DNA from: Muribaculaceae bacterium
Lineage (GTDB): Bacteria > Bacteroidota > Bacteroidia > Bacteroidales > Muribaculaceae
Length of the DNA stretch: 64,000 nucleotides
Direction: 5' to 3'
NCBI GenBank assembly: GCA_023663365.1
Contig: JAMPHP010000001.1
Location: forward strand, 1-64,000
Positions 53,362-60,968 of the stretch are shown in pieces (positions within the stretch are counted from its first letter, which is position 1; each line of letters starts with the position of its first letter). The notes under the pieces were generated by a model. That model was not told the origin of the DNA, did not search any database, and worked only from the letters and a program-made list of their open reading frames with translations. The translations under genes were made by a program, and so were the position numbers.

Positions 53362-53392
53362 CAAAATTACGAAATCTTTTTTTGACGGCAAA
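53362..53392 (-). promoter_or_regulatory. Promoter of the candidate RNA
   Basis: Minus strand TTTG (53389-53392), 19 bp, TAATTTTG (53362-53369), a full consensus match with no protein gene directly downstream. Confidence 0.65.
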
Positions 53393-53531
53393 AAACTTCG
53401 TCATACACTTTGTGAAAATATTTGCTATTGACTAATACTGCATCGGCGCACAGTGAAATGCCGCCTGGGTGTCGTTTTGTTCGTATTTTTGATGTAAAAT
53501 ATATTTCCATGCTATTTTTCTATTGAAAATA

Positions 53532-53563
53532 TTTGCAAAATAGAAAATTTATTCTTAAATTTG
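53532..53563 (+). promoter_or_regulatory. Promoter of the C10-like lipoprotein pair
   Basis: TTTG (53532-53535), 20 bp, TAAATTTG (53556-53563), a full consensus match giving a leader of ~45 nt. Confidence 0.7.
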
Positions 53564-53614
53564 CGAACGGGTGTTCAGAATACCTTGTATTAACCAATCC
53601 CCCATTTTCTAATT

Positions 53615-54961
53615 ATGGTATACATTCTAATCCTACTGCTGCTTTTGAGCGTATCCTGCTCAACAGCCGAGTTTTCACCACCCCAAGTGGAGGAACCGCA
53701 GAGTAGCGCAGCAGCGTCAAGATCAATTGATCAAGCGAAAAACATCGCTCTCAATGCTGCACAGCTATTCAATCAGCACTCATCACGCGCCGATGTAACA
53801 CTTGCTGATGGCGAACCCTTAGTTATTGCAAAAGAAACATTTTCGAGAAGCAATGCAACCGACACTTTGCTATATGTGTTCAATTACGCAGATAACGCTG
53901 GCTTTGCTGTTGTATCAGCCGCCGAACAAGGAGAACCATTGCTTGCCTACATTGAAAATGGTAATTTCTCTCTCGAAGACACGTATAATGGAGGCTTTCA
54001 GATGTTCATGAATCAAGCATCTGCATATGTTATGAGTCAGAAGTCGTTAAATCCGGGCATTAGTATACCTCCACTCACGCGGACAAAACATGAAATTGTG
54101 TTAGTGCCGAGTGAGGCGGTTTATCCCAAAATTGAAGTTCACTTCGGTCGGAATCTTTGGGAGGGTGCGTTTTGTCCTAATGGCGATGCCGGCAAGGAAG
54201 CCGTGGCGACTGCTCAAATTCTTAGCTATTTTGAAAAACCGATATATGTAAAAGACCTTAATGGAAAACCTACATTCATTGATTGGGCTGATATTAAGAA
54301 ACACCATATCGGTTATCATGATATTGAATATGCTCTTCCCGATGACTCCGGGTTGGCTCAATTTGGATGCCGGGCATCCAATGCGGCGCACGATGCTATC
54401 GGTTTGCTTTGCTATGACATAGGAGATTTTATTGATTGCGACTATAATTCATCTGAAACATTTTCCAGGCTACCGATTGAAATGGTAACTTATATAGCTA
54501 ATTCAATAGGTGAGTTTACATGGGACTTAACTCTATATCATGGCGATTTCACTGGTGAAAATGTTCAGAACAATGATTTCGTTGACGAAGAAGCGATGAA
54601 AGAAACTATCAATACAGGCTTCTCATTACTGGTAGCCGTTGATCAAAATAATAAATTGTACACTTGGGTGGCGGATGGCTACATGCAGGCCTTAGTCTAT
54701 GGCAATGTATACTCCGGAGTTTCTGATTTGCTTGGCAATGTATCTCAATGGACGTTACTTGAATCCAATCTAATTGATAGTGGTTTTTTTGTGCATTACA
54801 ATTGGGGCGACTATGGAAGATGTAATGGTTACTTTTGTCTTCAAGTCGTTGATCCGTCCAAGGCAAGAAAGTATGATAATGACCGACTGATTCATATGAC
54901 GGGCGATTACTCATTTATCAAAGAGCTAAAAGTTGTATCACTTAATATAGAGCGCAAATGA
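53615..54961 (+). CDS. C10 (streptopain-like) protease homologue lipoprotein, catalytic residues lost
   Basis: Predicted 448 aa. The lipobox is LLSVSC with Cys15. Residues ~35-145 match the Spi/C10 propeptide pattern (IDQAKNIALNAAQLFN ... LLYVFNYADNAGFAVVSA ... LLAYIENGNF). The C10 domain follows: TGCVATAxAQIM of active enzymes here reads AGKEAVATAQIL, with Lys194 in the Cys place. GHAxVxDGY reads LYTWVADGY, with Tyr349 in the His place. YNWGDYGRCNGYF keeps the NWG motif. It is therefore probably a non-catalytic pseudoprotease, perhaps an inhibitor or binding protein. DNA is AT-richer than the flanks. It overlaps the next gene by ATGA. Confidence 0.8.
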   Translation: MVYILILLLLLSVSCSTAEFSPPQVEEPQSSAAASRSIDQAKNIALNAAQLFNQHSSRADVTLADGEPLVIAKETFSRSNATDTLLYVFNYADNAGFAVVSAAEQGEPLLAYIENGNFSLEDTYNGGFQMFMNQASAYVMSQKSLNPGISIPPLTRTKHEIVLVPSEAVYPKIEVHFGRNLWEGAFCPNGDAGKEAVATAQILSYFEKPIYVKDLNGKPTFIDWADIKKHHIGYHDIEYALPDDSGLAQFGCRASNAAHDAIGLLCYDIGDFIDCDYNSSETFSRLPIEMVTYIANSIGEFTWDLTLYHGDFTGENVQNNDFVDEEAMKETINTGFSLLVAVDQNNKLYTWVADGYMQALVYGNVYSGVSDLLGNVSQWTLLESNLIDSGFFVHYNWGDYGRCNGYFCLQVVDPSKARKYDNDRLIHMTGDYSFIKELKVVSLNIERK

Positions 54962-55548
54962 GAATTTTTTTCCCCCATGCATTAAGCATAATAGTTATGC
55001 TTGGTGCGGTATCCTGCTCAACAGCCGATGAGCCGACACCATCAACGCCTCCTATTGAGGACGAGACCACGAATGAGGCCATCTATATGAGTTATGAAGA
55101 AGCTATGGCAGCAGGGCTTCCATGCCTCAATGCAGAGCACTATGGCGATGAAATCTACCCAGAAAAGACCGTAGATTTAATCCTCCCCAAAGATGGTCGT
55201 GAAGTTGAATTGCGTCTGCTTTCGATGGCGAATGTTAGAAATGTTAAATATAAAAAGAGGGATGGGGGAGACTTGTTGACTGATTTTCCTCCGACAAGAA
55301 CATTCAAGGACAAGTATGTAATCTGTACTACTGAGGACTGCTATGTTTTCTCACCGTATACTATTACTACGGTCAACACCCTTGTTGTGACGCATGAATC
55401 TCCCGAAGTGATTAAATTCAAGATTGATCCCGAATACAAATACAGAGGTGGGTGCTTCTACCTGTATCTTTTCCGACACCCCAATTTAGCACCATTCGAC
55501 ACAAGGTACACGCCGGATTTGTGGGTGAGTCTGCATTTTGAGGAATAG
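54958..55548 (+). CDS. Lipoprotein of unknown function coupled to the C10-like gene
   Basis: Predicted 196 aa. The signal ends MLGAVSC, with a Cys/Ser/Thr/Ala/Asp start (CSTADEPTPSTPP) very like the CSTAEFSPP start of its partner, so the two may share ancestry of the leader. A Pro/Thr linker is followed by a beta-rich domain with three further cysteines. No family is recognised. The ATGA overlap implies equal production with the C10-like protein, and it may bind it. Confidence 0.65.
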   Translation: MRIFFPHALSIIVMLGAVSCSTADEPTPSTPPIEDETTNEAIYMSYEEAMAAGLPCLNAEHYGDEIYPEKTVDLILPKDGREVELRLLSMANVRNVKYKKRDGGDLLTDFPPTRTFKDKYVICTTEDCYVFSPYTITTVNTLVVTHESPEVIKFKIDPEYKYRGGCFYLYLFRHPNLAPFDTRYTPDLWVSLHFEE

Positions 55549-55581
55549 TTCGAGAAATCTCAGAAAAGAAATATAGGAAAA

Positions 55582-55613
55582 TTTGGCGGAGAAGGAAAAA
55601 TTTTGTACTTTTG
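55582..55613 (+). promoter_or_regulatory. Promoter of rplU-rpmA
   Basis: TTTG (55582-55585), 20 bp, TACTTTTG (55606-55613), a full consensus match ~95 bp before rplU. Confidence 0.7.
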
Positions 55614-55708
55614 TGGGCTGATTTTCCGCAATAGGCTCGGCAAAGTGAGTGTGATGAAGTATATAGCGCTCCGCCTCAGCGGGTTAACTAAAAGTTTACA
55701 ACATTAAA

Positions 55709-56029
55709 ATGTACGTAATCGTAGAAATCCAGGGCCAGCAGTTCAAGGCAGAGAAAGACCGTTTTCTCTATGTGCACTACCTGGGTGAAAAAGTGAACGA
55801 AGGCGACACCGTAGAGTTCGACCGCGTTCTTCTCGCCGATCTCGACGGCACTGTAAAAGTAGGCGCACCCACCGTTGAAGGCGCAAAAGTAGTATGCGAG
55901 GTTGAAAAATCGCTCGTAAAAGGCGACAAAGTAATCGTTTTCAAGAAAAAACGTCGCAAAGGCTACCGTCGCAAAAACGGCCATCGCCAGTACTTCACCA
56001 AAGTTGTCATCAAAGACATCCAGGCTTAA
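55709..56029 (+). CDS. rplU: Large-subunit ribosomal protein L21
   Basis: Predicted 106 aa. [42 protein letters not shown] is typical L21, with the basic C-terminal [22 protein letters not shown] rRNA-binding part. It is followed by rpmA after 37 bp, the universal order. Confidence 0.97.
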   Translation: MYVIVEIQGQQFKAEKDRFLYVHYLGEKVNEGDTVEFDRVLLADLDGTVKVGAPTVEGAKVVCEVEKSLVKGDKVIVFKKKRRKGYRRKNGHRQYFTKVVIKDIQA

Positions 56030-56066
56030 TCTATTCTGTCTCACTTAAAAACAACAAGAACACACT

Positions 56067-56330
56067 ATGGCACATAAAAAAGGCGTCGGTAGTTCTAAGA
56101 ACGGCCGTGAGTCAGAAAGCAAACGACTCGGTGTAAAAATCTTCGGTGGTCAGTTCGCCAAAGCCGGCAACATCATCAAGCGCCAGCGTGGCACACAGCA
56201 TCACCCCGGCCTCAACGTAGGCATCGGCAAGGACCACACCCTCTACGCTCTCGTAAGCGGTACGGTGCAGTTCTCCGAAGGTCGCAACGGTCGCAAGTTT
56301 ATCAACGTGGTCCCCGTGGCCGAAGCATAA
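56067..56330 (+). CDS. rpmA: Large-subunit ribosomal protein L27
   Basis: Predicted 87 aa. [48 protein letters not shown] is the L27 hallmark; the N-terminal tail reaches the peptidyl transferase centre. There is no cleavable N-terminal extension of the Firmicutes type. It is the last gene of the operon, ended by the terminator at 56363-56401. Confidence 0.97.
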   Translation: MAHKKGVGSSKNGRESESKRLGVKIFGGQFAKAGNIIKRQRGTQHHPGLNVGIGKDHTLYALVSGTVQFSEGRNGRKFINVVPVAEA

Positions 56331-56362
56331 GCACGACCTGCGAATTTCACGCAAAATCTTTG

Positions 56363-56401
56363 GCAGCGTGCCCGCACACAGCGTGGCACGCTGCTTTTTT
56401 T
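56363..56401 (+). terminator. Rho-independent terminator of rplU-rpmA
   Basis: A perfect 10-bp stem (GCAGCGTGCC 56363-56372 with GGCACGCTGC 56385-56394) is followed by seven T residues. Confidence 0.92.
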
Positions 56402-56435
56402 CGTACACTTTATATATTTCGTACACTTTATATAT
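56400..56435 (+). repeat. 18-bp tandem duplication directly before the nuclease ATG
   Basis: TTCGTACACTTTATATAT occurs twice with no gap (56400-56417 and 56418-56435), and the second copy ends at the base before the ATG. The first copy starts in the T-run of the rpmA terminator. The duplication therefore forms the whole leader or promoter region of the nuclease gene. Confidence 0.85.
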
Positions 56436-57236
56436 ATGAAGCGCATATCTTTTTTCGCCGCTTGCGTGCTGTGTGCCGCGAGCGCCTTTGCATGGAGCCA
56501 AAAGGGCCACGATGTGGTGGCACATATCGCCGAGTGCCATCTCTCGAAGGTGACAGCCGACTCTGTGGCGGCTATTCTCGACGGCAAGTCGCCAGTCTAC
56601 TGGGCCAACTGGCTCGATAATGCCAGCCACACCGCCGACTATGCCTACACCAAGACATGGCACTACAAGAATGTGGATGCCGACCAGACCTATGAGTCGG
56701 CTCCCAAAAATCCGGCGGGCGATGTGGTGACAGCCATCCGCGAGCAGATCGATATTCTCCGCTCGCCCAAGTCGACAAAAGCGCAGAAGTCGCTGGCTAT
56801 GAAGATACTCGTGCACATCGTGGGCGACATGCACCAGCCCATGCACATGGGGCACCTCAGCGACCTTGGCGGCAATAAGCGTCAGGTGCGATTCTTCGAC
56901 CGTGGTACCAACCTGCACGCTATCTGGGACGGCAGCCTCATGAACGCGGGCCACTCATGGACCTACACCGAGTGGCGCGACCAGCTCGACCGCCTCAACC
57001 CTGAGCAGGAAGCGGCCGAGACCGCCGGAAACGTGGACGACTGGGCGCGCCAGACCCTCGAGCTCGTTGAGCCCATATACACTTATTTCCCCTCGGGTGC
57101 GAAAGTGTCGTACAACGCCATCGCGCGGTGGACACCCACCATCGAGACGCAGCTCCTCCGCGGCGGCCTCCGCCTTGCACGCATCCTCAATGCCATCTAC
57201 GACCCCGCCTCGCCCGACTACGGGGCGGAGTTCTGA
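56436..57236 (+). CDS. Secreted S1/P1-type nuclease
   Basis: Predicted 266 aa with signal peptide ending SAFA, leaving mature Trp at the N-terminus (WSQKGHDVVAHIAE), as the zinc site of this family requires. Other zinc ligands lie in SHTADYAYTKTWHYKNV, ILVHIVGDMHQPMHMG and DRGTNLHAIWDGSL. The enzyme cuts single-stranded DNA and RNA and may remove 3' phosphates outside the cytoplasm. The promoter is not clear; the leader is the tandem repeat just upstream. Confidence 0.92.
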   Translation: MKRISFFAACVLCAASAFAWSQKGHDVVAHIAECHLSKVTADSVAAILDGKSPVYWANWLDNASHTADYAYTKTWHYKNVDADQTYESAPKNPAGDVVTAIREQIDILRSPKSTKAQKSLAMKILVHIVGDMHQPMHMGHLSDLGGNKRQVRFFDRGTNLHAIWDGSLMNAGHSWTYTEWRDQLDRLNPEQEAAETAGNVDDWARQTLELVEPIYTYFPSGAKVSYNAIARWTPTIETQLLRGGLRLARILNAIYDPASPDYGAEF

Positions 57237-57267
57237 AAGCCCGGCCAGACCGGCTTAATCCTGTTAG

Positions 57268-57433
57268 CCTCACACTATTTGTGTGAGGTACAATTATTGG
57301 GACGCTGATGCGCCAACAGTCTCTTCGAGACATTTTTAACAATCTCATAATCAGACCCCACACAGCAGTGTGGGGCTAACGGTAGTCAGCCGCTTCGCGG
57401 CACCTTGTACACAGTCATTTCTGCTTGTGCCGC
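57268..57433. repeat. Cluster of small hairpins after the nuclease gene
   Basis: Four perfect short inverted repeats follow each other: 57268-57288 (8 bp), 57319-57331 (GTCTC-TTC-GAGAC), 57356-57375 (8 bp) and 57389-57401 (GCCGC-TTC-GCGGC). GCGGCAC at 57397-57403 can alternatively pair with GTGCCGC at 57427-57433. No open frame is convincing. The cluster leads straight into the dispersed repeat at 57431. Confidence 0.65.
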
Positions 57434-57570
57434 AAGATGGCCCACATGCTCGACTCACACCCCCTGACAGGGGTGTCGCATATTTTGTTGATGAAAACAT
57501 GAGGTTTACGCCCTGCGGGCTCCAACCTCACGCTAAGATTGCACGACCTGCAAAGGCAGGTCTCCTGAGG
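57431..57570 (+). repeat. Multi-hairpin dispersed repeat, copy A
   Basis: This 140-bp unit recurs at 63071-63211 in the same orientation, with about 70 nearly identical bases at the right end (two differences) and a more diverged left half. Hairpins: ACACCCC/GGGGTGT (57457-57476), a TGAGGTT...AACCTCA stem enclosing GCCC-TGC-GGGC, and GACCTGC/GCAGGTC. It lies in the 430-bp gap between the nuclease and ROK genes. Confidence 0.8.
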
Positions 57571-57612
57571 TCAAGATCTTTGCTCACCTCTTTACGGATT
57601 TTGCCGCTTTGC

Positions 57613-57660
57613 CCCCTATAAAAAAGGCCCACGCAGATGCGTGGGCCTTTTTTATAGGGG
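57613..57660. terminator. Bidirectional terminator, 23-bp perfect stem
   Basis: A 48-bp perfect inverted repeat with a 2-nt loop, with T-runs on both sides of the GC core (AAAAAAGGCCC...GGGCCTTTTTT). It terminates the minus-strand ROK gene and any plus-strand transcript from the repeat region. Confidence 0.92.
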
Positions 57661-57669
57661 TAGGGAGTA

Positions 57670-58623
57670 TTACTTCGCCTCCCAGCCGAGTGCTGAAGCG
57701 CCGAGCACGGCAGCGTCGGCTTCTTTGAGCTCGCTGAGGATTACTTTTGCTTTGCCCTTGAACATCGAGAGCATGTTGCGGTCCATAGCCTCGCGCAGCG
57801 GGCGGAGGATGAGGTCGCCGCTCTTGGCGAGGCCGCCGAAGAGGATAAATGCCTCGGGTGAGGAGAACACCATCATGTCGGCCATAGCCTCGCCCAGGAG
57901 GGTGCCGGTGTAGTTGAAGATGTCCTGTGCGAGTTTGTCGCCCTGCATGGCAGCGTCGTACACGTCTTTCGATGTGATTTCCTCCACGGGGAGGTTGCGC
58001 AGGAGCGAGGGTTCGCTGCGGGCTTCGAGGAACTCGCGCGCCGTGCGTGCCACGCCTGTTGCCGAGCAGTAGCACTCGAGGCAGCCGGTGCGTCCGCAAC
58101 CGCAGAGGCGGCCGTTGTTGCGCTTGATGATTACGTGGCCGAGCTCACCGGCAAGTCCGTCGTGGCCATACACTACCTGACCGTTGATCACGATGCCCGA
58201 GCCTACGCCGGTGCCGAGGGTGATCATGATGAAGTCTTTGAGGCCGCGTGCGGCGCCGTAGGTCATCTCGCCGAGAGCGGCGGCGTTGGCATCGTTAGTG
58301 ACAGCCACGGGGATGCCGAACTTGTCGCTCACGAGCTGTGCCAGGGGCAGCGAGGGCCAGGGGAGGTTCACGGCTTCGTCGATGCAGCCGGTGTAGTAGT
58401 TGGCGTTGGGTGCGCCTATGCCTATACCCTGGATTTTATCCACGGCATCGTTGATTTCGATAAGGCGAGTCGCTTCGGTATAAAGTTCGTCGAGGTAGTC
58501 CTCGAAGTTGTTGTGCTTCTGAGTCTTGATAGAAGAGCTAGCAATCACATTGCCGCGGGCATCAACGATGCCGAACACGGTGTTTGTGCCGCCGATGTCA
58601 ATACCGAGTACATACGGTTTCAT
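57670..58623 (-). CDS. ROK-family sugar kinase (glucokinase-like)
   Basis: Predicted 317 aa. The ATP loop is LGIDIGGTNTVFGIVD, the sugar-binding part is VTNDANAAALGEMTYGAARGLKDFIMITLGTGVGSGIVINGQVVYGHDGLAGELGHVII, and the ROK zinc motif is CGCGRTGCLECY. It phosphorylates glucose or a related sugar. There is no DNA-binding domain, so it is an enzyme rather than a ROK repressor. It is monocistronic, with its own promoter and terminator. Confidence 0.92.
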   Translation of the reverse strand: MKPYVLGIDIGGTNTVFGIVDARGNVIASSSIKTQKHNNFEDYLDELYTEATRLIEINDAVDKIQGIGIGAPNANYYTGCIDEAVNLPWPSLPLAQLVSDKFGIPVAVTNDANAAALGEMTYGAARGLKDFIMITLGTGVGSGIVINGQVVYGHDGLAGELGHVIIKRNNGRLCGCGRTGCLECYCSATGVARTAREFLEARSEPSLLRNLPVEEITSKDVYDAAMQGDKLAQDIFNYTGTLLGEAMADMMVFSSPEAFILFGGLAKSGDLILRPLREAMDRNMLSMFKGKAKVILSELKEADAAVLGASALGWEAK

Positions 58624-58669
58624 GGTCTAAGAGTGTATTGGTTGTTAGGGTTTGAAATGTTTTATGAGC

Positions 58670-58700
58670 CAAAGTTACGATTTTTTTCTCAGCGCGCCAA
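58670..58700 (-). promoter_or_regulatory. Promoter of the ROK kinase gene
   Basis: Minus strand TTG (58698-58700), 20 bp, TAACTTTG (58670-58677), a full consensus match. It overlaps the space just after the flippase stop. Confidence 0.7.
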
Positions 58701-58705
58701 GGTTT

Positions 58706-60118
58706 TTAAGAATTATTACGCTTGCTTCCCCGCAGGTATGCGAATACCTCCTGCTGTATTTTCGAGCCGAAAAATCTGTTGCCACCCACATACAGCGCCG
58801 TGCCCGTGACGGCTTCCACGGCGAGCTTGAGCCACGCGGCATCGGCAAGGTGCGATGCGGCGAACATCACAGGCACAATCACGGCAGTCTGTGCGAAGTA
58901 GGGCAGATTGTCGCTCAGGTAGGTGCCGAGCGGCACGCCTGTGATGCGCACAGCCGTGAGGAGCGTGGCCACCCATGTGAGCACTGTGGCGGCGAGCTGC
59001 CCCCACAGGAGTATGGCGATGCCGTACACAGGGTCGCCCGGCATGGTAAGGGGCATGAAGGGAAAGGTCACGGCCAGGGCGATGATTGATGCGGTGTCGC
59101 GGAGTATCTCTAGGCGCACCATCGCGCCGCCATGGCCCAGCGAGAGGATGTAGTTGCCGTAGAGCGAGTTGAGCACAAGGAATATACCGCGGAGCAGCAG
59201 GAGTTGGAAGAGGATGATGGAGGCATCCCACTTGCTGCCGAAGAGTGTGTGGAAGATGGGTGTGGCCATGAGCATCAGGCCTATCATGCAGGGGAAGAGC
59301 AGGTAGGCGGTGAAGCGGTTGATTTTCGACACCATGGCGCGGAAGCGCGCGGCATCGTCCTGCACGGCCGAGAGGGTGGGCAGGAAGGTGGATGTGAGCA
59401 CCTGCGAGAGTGCTGTCACGCCCATCTTGCTCCATTTGTCGGCCTGCGTGTAGTAGCCAAGGCTCACCATGCCCACGCGGTTGCCGATGAAGAATGAGTA
59501 GATATACTGGAATACGGTGTTGAGAAAGGACGTGAGCAGCATCCGCGAGCCAAGGCCGAAGTAGGAGCGCAGCGCGCGCCACGAGAAGCGCATCACCGGC
59601 CGCCACCGGCTTGTGGTCCACAGCACAGCCGACTTCACCGCCGACGTGGCTATCGTCTGCCACACGATGGCCCAGGCACCGTAGCCCGCCAAGGCCAGGG
59701 CTATGCCGGTGACACCTCCGAGGGCGAGGCCGAGCGAGTTCGACACGGCTATCATGCGCACGTCCATAGCTTTCACCAGGCGGTAGGCCTGCACGATGAA
59801 GGTGGAGTTGAGCACCATCGAGAGCAGGAGCACGCGTGTGAGGGGGATGAGGCGCTGGTCGTTCTGGAAGAGTGTGGCTATCAGCGGGGCGCACACGTAG
59901 ATTATGGCGTAGATAAGGAGCGCAAGCACGATATTGAACCACAGCACCGTGGAGTAGTCGAGCCGCGAGGGGCGCTTGCGCTGGATCAGGGCGTAGGAGA
60001 AGCCGCCGTCGACAAGTAGCGAGGCAAAAGCCTGGAAGATGAGCACGGCGCCCACAAGGCCGAAGTCCTCGGTGGGCAGCAGGCGTGCGAGCACTATGCC
60101 TGTGACCGCATAGAGCAC
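58706..60118 (-). CDS. Wzx-like polysaccharide flippase
   Basis: 470 aa if the GTG at 60118 is the start. The protein has about twelve membrane segments and matches oligosaccharide flippases: ARLLPTEDFGLVGAVLIFQAFASLLVDGGFSYALIQRK near the start. The frame stays open upstream, without any ATG, GTG or TTG, to the TAA of the previous gene; residues encoded there (...ARTAHSLKWNLIDRVATQ) look like the normal first helix of this family. The true start is therefore unclear (see findings). It would move lipid-linked glycan units across the inner membrane. Confidence 0.82.
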   Translation of the reverse strand: MLYAVTGIVLARLLPTEDFGLVGAVLIFQAFASLLVDGGFSYALIQRKRPSRLDYSTVLWFNIVLALLIYAIIYVCAPLIATLFQNDQRLIPLTRVLLLSMVLNSTFIVQAYRLVKAMDVRMIAVSNSLGLALGGVTGIALALAGYGAWAIVWQTIATSAVKSAVLWTTSRWRPVMRFSWRALRSYFGLGSRMLLTSFLNTVFQYIYSFFIGNRVGMVSLGYYTQADKWSKMGVTALSQVLTSTFLPTLSAVQDDAARFRAMVSKINRFTAYLLFPCMIGLMLMATPIFHTLFGSKWDASIILFQLLLLRGIFLVLNSLYGNYILSLGHGGAMVRLEILRDTASIIALAVTFPFMPLTMPGDPVYGIAILLWGQLAATVLTWVATLLTAVRITGVPLGTYLSDNLPYFAQTAVIVPVMFAASHLADAAWLKLAVEAVTGTALYVGGNRFFGSKIQQEVFAYLRGSKRNNS

Positions 60119-60217
60119 CTGTGTGGCTACGCGGTCGATGAGGTTCCACTTCAGGGAGTGGGCTGTGCGTGCTTTAAGACTTCGTGGATGTGTGATGATT
60201 GGCGGGTATTGGTGGGT

Positions 60218-60958
60218 TTATCTTATCGAGAGGAGTCGGTCGCCGGCGGGTGCCTTGTCGTAGGCCATGGATTTCACCCCGAGGCCGCGGTTGGTGATTT
60301 TAGAGGGCGCGGCACCGTGGTAGTACACTATGCCCGAGCCTGCGCCGAACACTTTGAGCCGCCCGGGAGCGTTGCAGTGGATGTTGCCGGTGCCGAATAC
60401 GAAGCAACGGGCTTCGTCGGCGAGTAGCCCCGAGGCATCTATGCGGCCTGCGCTCACGTTGCGGGCCGTGAGTTTGCCGGTGCTACCGTCGATGCTCACA
60501 GTGCCGTTTCCGGCGGCAATGCCTATGTCGGCTTTGTCGGCCGTGATTTTATGAAGCTCTATTGTGCCGTTGCCGATGAGGCGTACTTTGAACTCTTTCA
60601 CCGGGATGTCGGCGTAGACACGCAGCAGGGAGTCGCCGCTGTTCTCCACCTTGCGGAGCGATGCCGAGTAGACGGTCACGCGCGGAAGACCCACGATAGG
60701 GCTTTCGTCGGCATCGGTCTGTATCACCAGGTGCTCGGCGGTGTTGTCGAACATTATATGCGAGGCCAGCTCGGGCTCGCAGGAGAACACTGCCCACCCG
60801 GCGGAGTCGGGCATGCAGTAGTAGTCCACGCGCACGCCGTCGACCACGGTGAGCTCGCAGAAATTCTGCACGTTGAGCTTATAGTCGGCTTGCTGTGCCC
60901 CGGCAGTCCATGCGAGCATGGCCATGAGGGCGACGATCAATGTAAGGCACTTCTTCAT
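60218..60958 (-). CDS. GIN-domain (DUF2807) secreted adhesin-like protein
   Basis: Predicted 246 aa starting MKKCLTLIVALMAMLAWTAGAQ at 60958, a clear signal peptide. The rest is a repeating beta pattern (VKEFKVRLIGNGTIELHKITADKADIGIAAGNGTVSIDGSTGKLTARNVSAGRIDASGL) typical of the GIN/DUF2807 head domain, a right-handed beta-helix. Function unknown. Its start lies within the end of dusB (the two frames overlap or abut around 60958-60969), and the flippase frame opens directly after its stop. Confidence 0.85.
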   Translation of the reverse strand: MKKCLTLIVALMAMLAWTAGAQQADYKLNVQNFCELTVVDGVRVDYYCMPDSAGWAVFSCEPELASHIMFDNTAEHLVIQTDADESPIVGLPRVTVYSASLRKVENSGDSLLRVYADIPVKEFKVRLIGNGTIELHKITADKADIGIAAGNGTVSIDGSTGKLTARNVSAGRIDASGLLADEARCFVFGTGNIHCNAPGRLKVFGAGSGIVYYHGAAPSKITNRGLGVKSMAYDKAPAGDRLLSIR

Positions 60959-60968
60959 AGTGTGGTGA

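Noticed and set aside
53063..53404. 113-residue minus-strand frame in the gap before the C10-like gene
   Set aside because: It crosses the candidate promoter, the structured RNA arms and the terminal hairpin. Composition is Arg-rich and random, so an RNA gene explains the region better.
57370..57621. 83-residue plus-strand frame containing the segment MRFTPCGLQPHAKIARPAKAG
   Set aside because: The same segment is encoded in copy B, and the two base differences there are silent, which at first suggested a conserved peptide. They also fall in a bulge and a loop, the rest of the frame differs in the two copies, and the compensatory pair is outside it. A structural repeat is the simpler reading.
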